This document shows positions 60,601-64,000 of a DNA stretch of 64,000 bases, piece after piece. A model generated the notes under the pieces. It was not told where the DNA came from. It saw only the letters and a program-made list of their open reading frames with translations, and searched no databases. The DNA is from Tyto alba. Taxonomy: Eukaryota; Chordata; Aves; Strigiformes; Tytonidae. Position 1 is the first letter of the stretch. The number at the start of each line of letters is the position of its first letter. The translations under genes and the position numbers were made by a program. The stretch is taken from NCBI RefSeq assembly GCF_018691265.1, contig NW_024881283.1, positions 5,305,731 to 5,369,730 of the forward strand, in the 5' to 3' direction.

Positions 60601-63600
60601 GCAGAGCCCGGAGCCTGCAGGAGAGCAGGGCAGGGTGATGGGCCAGCGTGGTGAGGGCAGGACAGGCTGAGGGGTGGCCGTGGGCAGCACGAGCTGGAAG
60701 AACACAGCTTCACTCAGATTGTGCTTTCCAACACGAGAGGGAAATTTTCTGTGCCAACAAGTGCCTGGCCTGGGCTGTTGGTACCCTGTTCCTAGCACCA
60801 CCACTTAGGCCTTTTCTTGCCTTTTCATCGTCTTTTGTTTGAAGTGTCTGAATATTGCAGTACAATCGGAAACAGTCAAGGGAGAAGAAGTCTCTCTAGC
60901 CCCTCCAAAACAGGAGGGGTAGCAGGATCTCACCGTAAAACCCCAATACTGGAGACAACAGCAGGGAAATCTGAGCCCTTGTTGACTGTGTCCATGTAGA
61001 AAAGCCGAAGAGGGAGAACAAACAAATTAAATGTACTTTAAGGATTGTGCATAAAGACTAGTATTGGAGTTAACATGGACACAGTAGGTAAAACATTTAA
61101 TTAACAAAAAGGTGCTGTTTGTACCCTCTCCCTTGCACTGCTGCCCACTTTAATCAAGAAACACTGAGGTGGTGTGGCTTGCTGAAGCCCACTGTGTCAG
61201 AGCTGGGGCTAGATTTCACAAGTACTGGGTGCTGTTTGATGTCTCTTCTGTCTGCCTGAAGATGTAGATACGTTGCACTTCTGCCAGACAGTGGACAAAG
61301 ATCAGAATAAGGCTCAAATCCCTGCTCTGCGGTATGTCGTCTGTTTCTGCCTCTTAAATGGAGATAATTAGCCTTTCCTGCTTGCATAAAAGACATAGAA
61401 ATAAAATAAAAGCAAAGCTCCATTTTCAAATTAAATGCTATTATTAACATCTAGTGTTTGATGGATGATTATGGCATTACAACAACATAAATACTTCTCT
61501 GGGGGCGTTTGGCCAGTGATGTCCTAGGATGCTTTGCAGTTCCAACCTGATTAAAAATGAAATTCTATTACACATCTGTGAAGAGTTTCAAACCATTGAA
61601 TAGCAATCAGAAGGAGATTCTGCCAACTGTGAGGCATAAATACCGACAGTTCTAGCTACAAATGTTTCCAATTTTATTTTATTTTATTTTTTTTTGTAGG
61701 ACAAACATATAAATTAGAAGGATGTGCCTCAAGAAGAGCCTGGGAACATAAAAAGAAAGTAAATGATAAAGAAGTTCCAGAGCTAGACTATTATAGCACT
61801 ATAGTGTAGGCAAGCAGAAGCTTTTTAAAAATCAATAAGAAATGTCACTGGCAACCAGTGTAGATATCAGTGCCAGGCTAGGCAGATCAGAAGGGGCTGA
61901 GAAAAGTATTGAGAGAGTTTAAAAGAAATGTGGATGTGCAGGAATAATATCTGTGAACAGTGCCATTTCTTGGTGGCTGAACAATGAGGTGTAAGGCCTT
62001 GGTCGTGGAAACAGCTTTCCGTGTCCAGCTCTTGGTCAGACTGAGGTCGGTTTACTCACAGCTCCCTCACTCCTAGGCACTGACGTTCATCTCAGAGAAG
62101 CCGAAGGAACTCAGGTGCCAACATCCATTTGACTTCATTAGGGTTTGGTTGCTTGACTGTTGATTCCGATAAAAAAGCCAAATTCCCCAAAATTCTGCAC
62201 TGCATGATACACATACAGCAACCTGAATCAGATAGCTGGTTAGGGGTAAAGGAGATAAGAACTTGATATAGCTTGAACTCAAACAGCTCTCACTTCTGAA
62301 AAACTATGTTTCTTGCAAATTAGTCCACAGATAATGCATAACTTTGAATGACCACCACAAAAATAAGAGAAAGTAGACAGAAGGAATTGATTGTGCAGAA
62401 TTAGGACAGGAAAGCAGTCACAGAAATAGGAAGCAAATAGTAAGCAGAGAAGGGAAATTTAGAATCGGGGAAGCTACAGGTGCAAAAGTGATTTAGAGAA
62501 AAATACTGTCTGTGTCCAGGACATACCATGCTTTGGTATGTGCGCATGTGTCTGTGTGTTTATTTTTAGATTTATGTATATATATTGCAGAAAATCCCCG
62601 GGTTCTGGACATGGAAATAGGGCAGACGTGTGCAGTGGCCCAGCAGGAGCGGGGAGCCCCGGCGCAGCAGAGCAGGCTGTGATCCAGCCGCGGCTGGGGG
62701 GTTCGGGTGAGCCCAGCCTGGTTTCGGGCCGGGCTGACTGACAGCACGGGGACGGCTGGCGGAGCTCAGGGTGTGACCAGGTAGCAACCCTGGTAGCAGC
62801 CTTCCTCTTCTCACCATAAAAGCTCTTTTGTTTATTTCCCTAATTAGGCTCAGGAGTCTTCGTGAAGAGGGGAAGAACTGTCTGCTAAAACTGGCTAAGA
62901 GGAGTTATTTCATATTCCCAGAGCTGGGATGAGACTAAAACTCTTTATAAGATCTTGATGCTTTGTGTTCATTTCCAAGAAAGCCCCCTAGACATTATAA
63001 ACACGGCTTTGGTTGTTTTTATCACACATGGCATAAAAGTTAAATATATAATGAGATGATTTAAATACCTCAGATTTTTAGGAAGTTTGAAATTTAGATC
63101 TGGGAACAGATTTAAGTGGAACTTTAGCAGTGGTGGGAAATGTTCAGATATTTTTTTTCCTTTGTCATTTCTCATCTTTATGCAATTCTGTTCTTGTATC
63201 AAGACAGACTCAGGAACAGAAATGTCAATAAGGAATCATTTTCTCTTGAGATTTCTGACCCATTTTTACAGACGTGCAAAATCTCCATGGGTTGATTAAG
63301 CATCCAAACACTGGCTTGCAGGGCATAGTTACAGATTTAGGGTGATTCAACAAATGCATAAAGATTAACTTTTCACTATTTTCCCTAATTATCTGTTTCC
63401 TGTTTGCTTTATAAAATTCAAGCCTCTTTAACACACGTTTTAATTTTCAAATAAAATACTGTTGAAATAGAACCTGCATCTTCAGAGAAAATATCCAGTC
63501 CTGAACTGTATCTCTGTCTTCAGAAAGTAATATAAGAAAACAGAAGAAACCTCTGAAACTATAAGATAAAGCCTTTGAAAATTAAAGAAAAAAAATCCCC

Positions 63601-64000
63601 CAAACTTTAACAATAAACAACCAATGCAATATATTTTGATGTAGAGTGTCATTGAAAATGAGAATTATTCTCTGAAACTCTAAGCAGTTTTTTTGTCTTT
63701 AAAGATTATGGATTACCTTGGTCATCGAGGATCTCCCAAATATATTTACCTATTGTTATTAAAAGAACATATCTTTGAACAAACCGGTGCCATTTAAATT
63801 ACAGATCTGTTTTTTTTTTTTTTTGTTACCTTTGCACTGTTGACGGTTAAAAGTGCAGTCATGCAAAATGACTTGGATGAATGACACATGCTCTATTCTG
63901 TTTCAGCACCAAGTTACATCATATGGGAAAGAAAAGTTGCTTGTAACAGGGTCACGGGAAACGTACCTCAGTTCCCTAATCTGCAGAATCACCATAAGAG
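57641..64000. other. Intergenic DNA, no gene seen
   Basis: No exon, RNA gene or young repeat is recognised. Simple TTTTA-type repeats lie at 61672-61700, a small G+C-rich patch at 62640-62765, and a T-run at about 63810-63824. Open frames are short and without domains. Confidence 0.5.
61672..61700. repeat. (TTTTA)n simple repeat with T-run
   Basis: Three to four TTTTA units pass into a T-run. It could be the remnant tail of a minus-strand retroelement, but no body is recognised. Confidence 0.7.

Overview
The window reads as a gene-poor stretch of a bird nuclear genome. The main evidence is interspersed CR1 LINE fragments of several ages, three with recognisable 3' ends ('ggtcccttccaacc...ttctatgat' or 'tctgtgatt' types), in both orientations. 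A long perfect pentanucleotide array is fused to the tail of one CR1, and a GC-rich repeat module typical of bird genomes is scattered through the window. The order within birds cannot be fixed from this; the (AATAG)n array weakly suggests a passerine. No bacterial-type operons, tRNA or rRNA genes, CRISPR arrays or intact proviruses were seen. Most open frames are short chance frames in AT-rich intergenic DNA or stop-poor frames in GC-rich DNA.

The one protein-coding signal I can defend is at 23101-23619 on the + strand. It is a first exon encoding most of a heat-shock-factor-type DNA-binding domain of the HSFY/HSFX class, ending in a good splice donor. A small phase-compatible candidate second exon follows at 23846-23992. 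A perfect cAMP-response element and a second near-perfect one lie 125-165 bp upstream of the start codon, which suggests CREB/CREM-type control; that would fit a germline-expressed gene. The recognition-helix arginine that is conserved in HSFs is replaced by leucine, so DNA binding may be altered or the gene may be decaying.

Layout. 1-10470: intergenic, with simple repeats, one ancient repeat fragment and one CTCF-like site. 10470-10620: a single dispersed repeat module. 10700-12150 and 14690-14860: AT-rich, homeodomain-motif-rich blocks that may be conserved non-coding elements. 15000-22100: intergenic. 22186-28612: the busiest region, with the (AATAG)n array, four CR1 fragments, the HSF-like gene and a GC-rich block at 24180-25070. 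28613-41090: intergenic with one ancient CR1. 41090-41600: a divergent dispersed repeat. 43600-43760: a block with an 18-bp palindrome. 46840-47075: an ancient antisense LINE fragment. 49080-49900: a CpG island with a YY1-type ATGGCGGC core, a possible short first coding exon, a donor-like site and a 42-56-bp tandem repeat. 50200-64000: intergenic with two old CR1 fragments.

The two candidate transcription units are the HSF-like gene near 23 kb and the CpG island near 49 kb. Nothing in the sequence ties them together.
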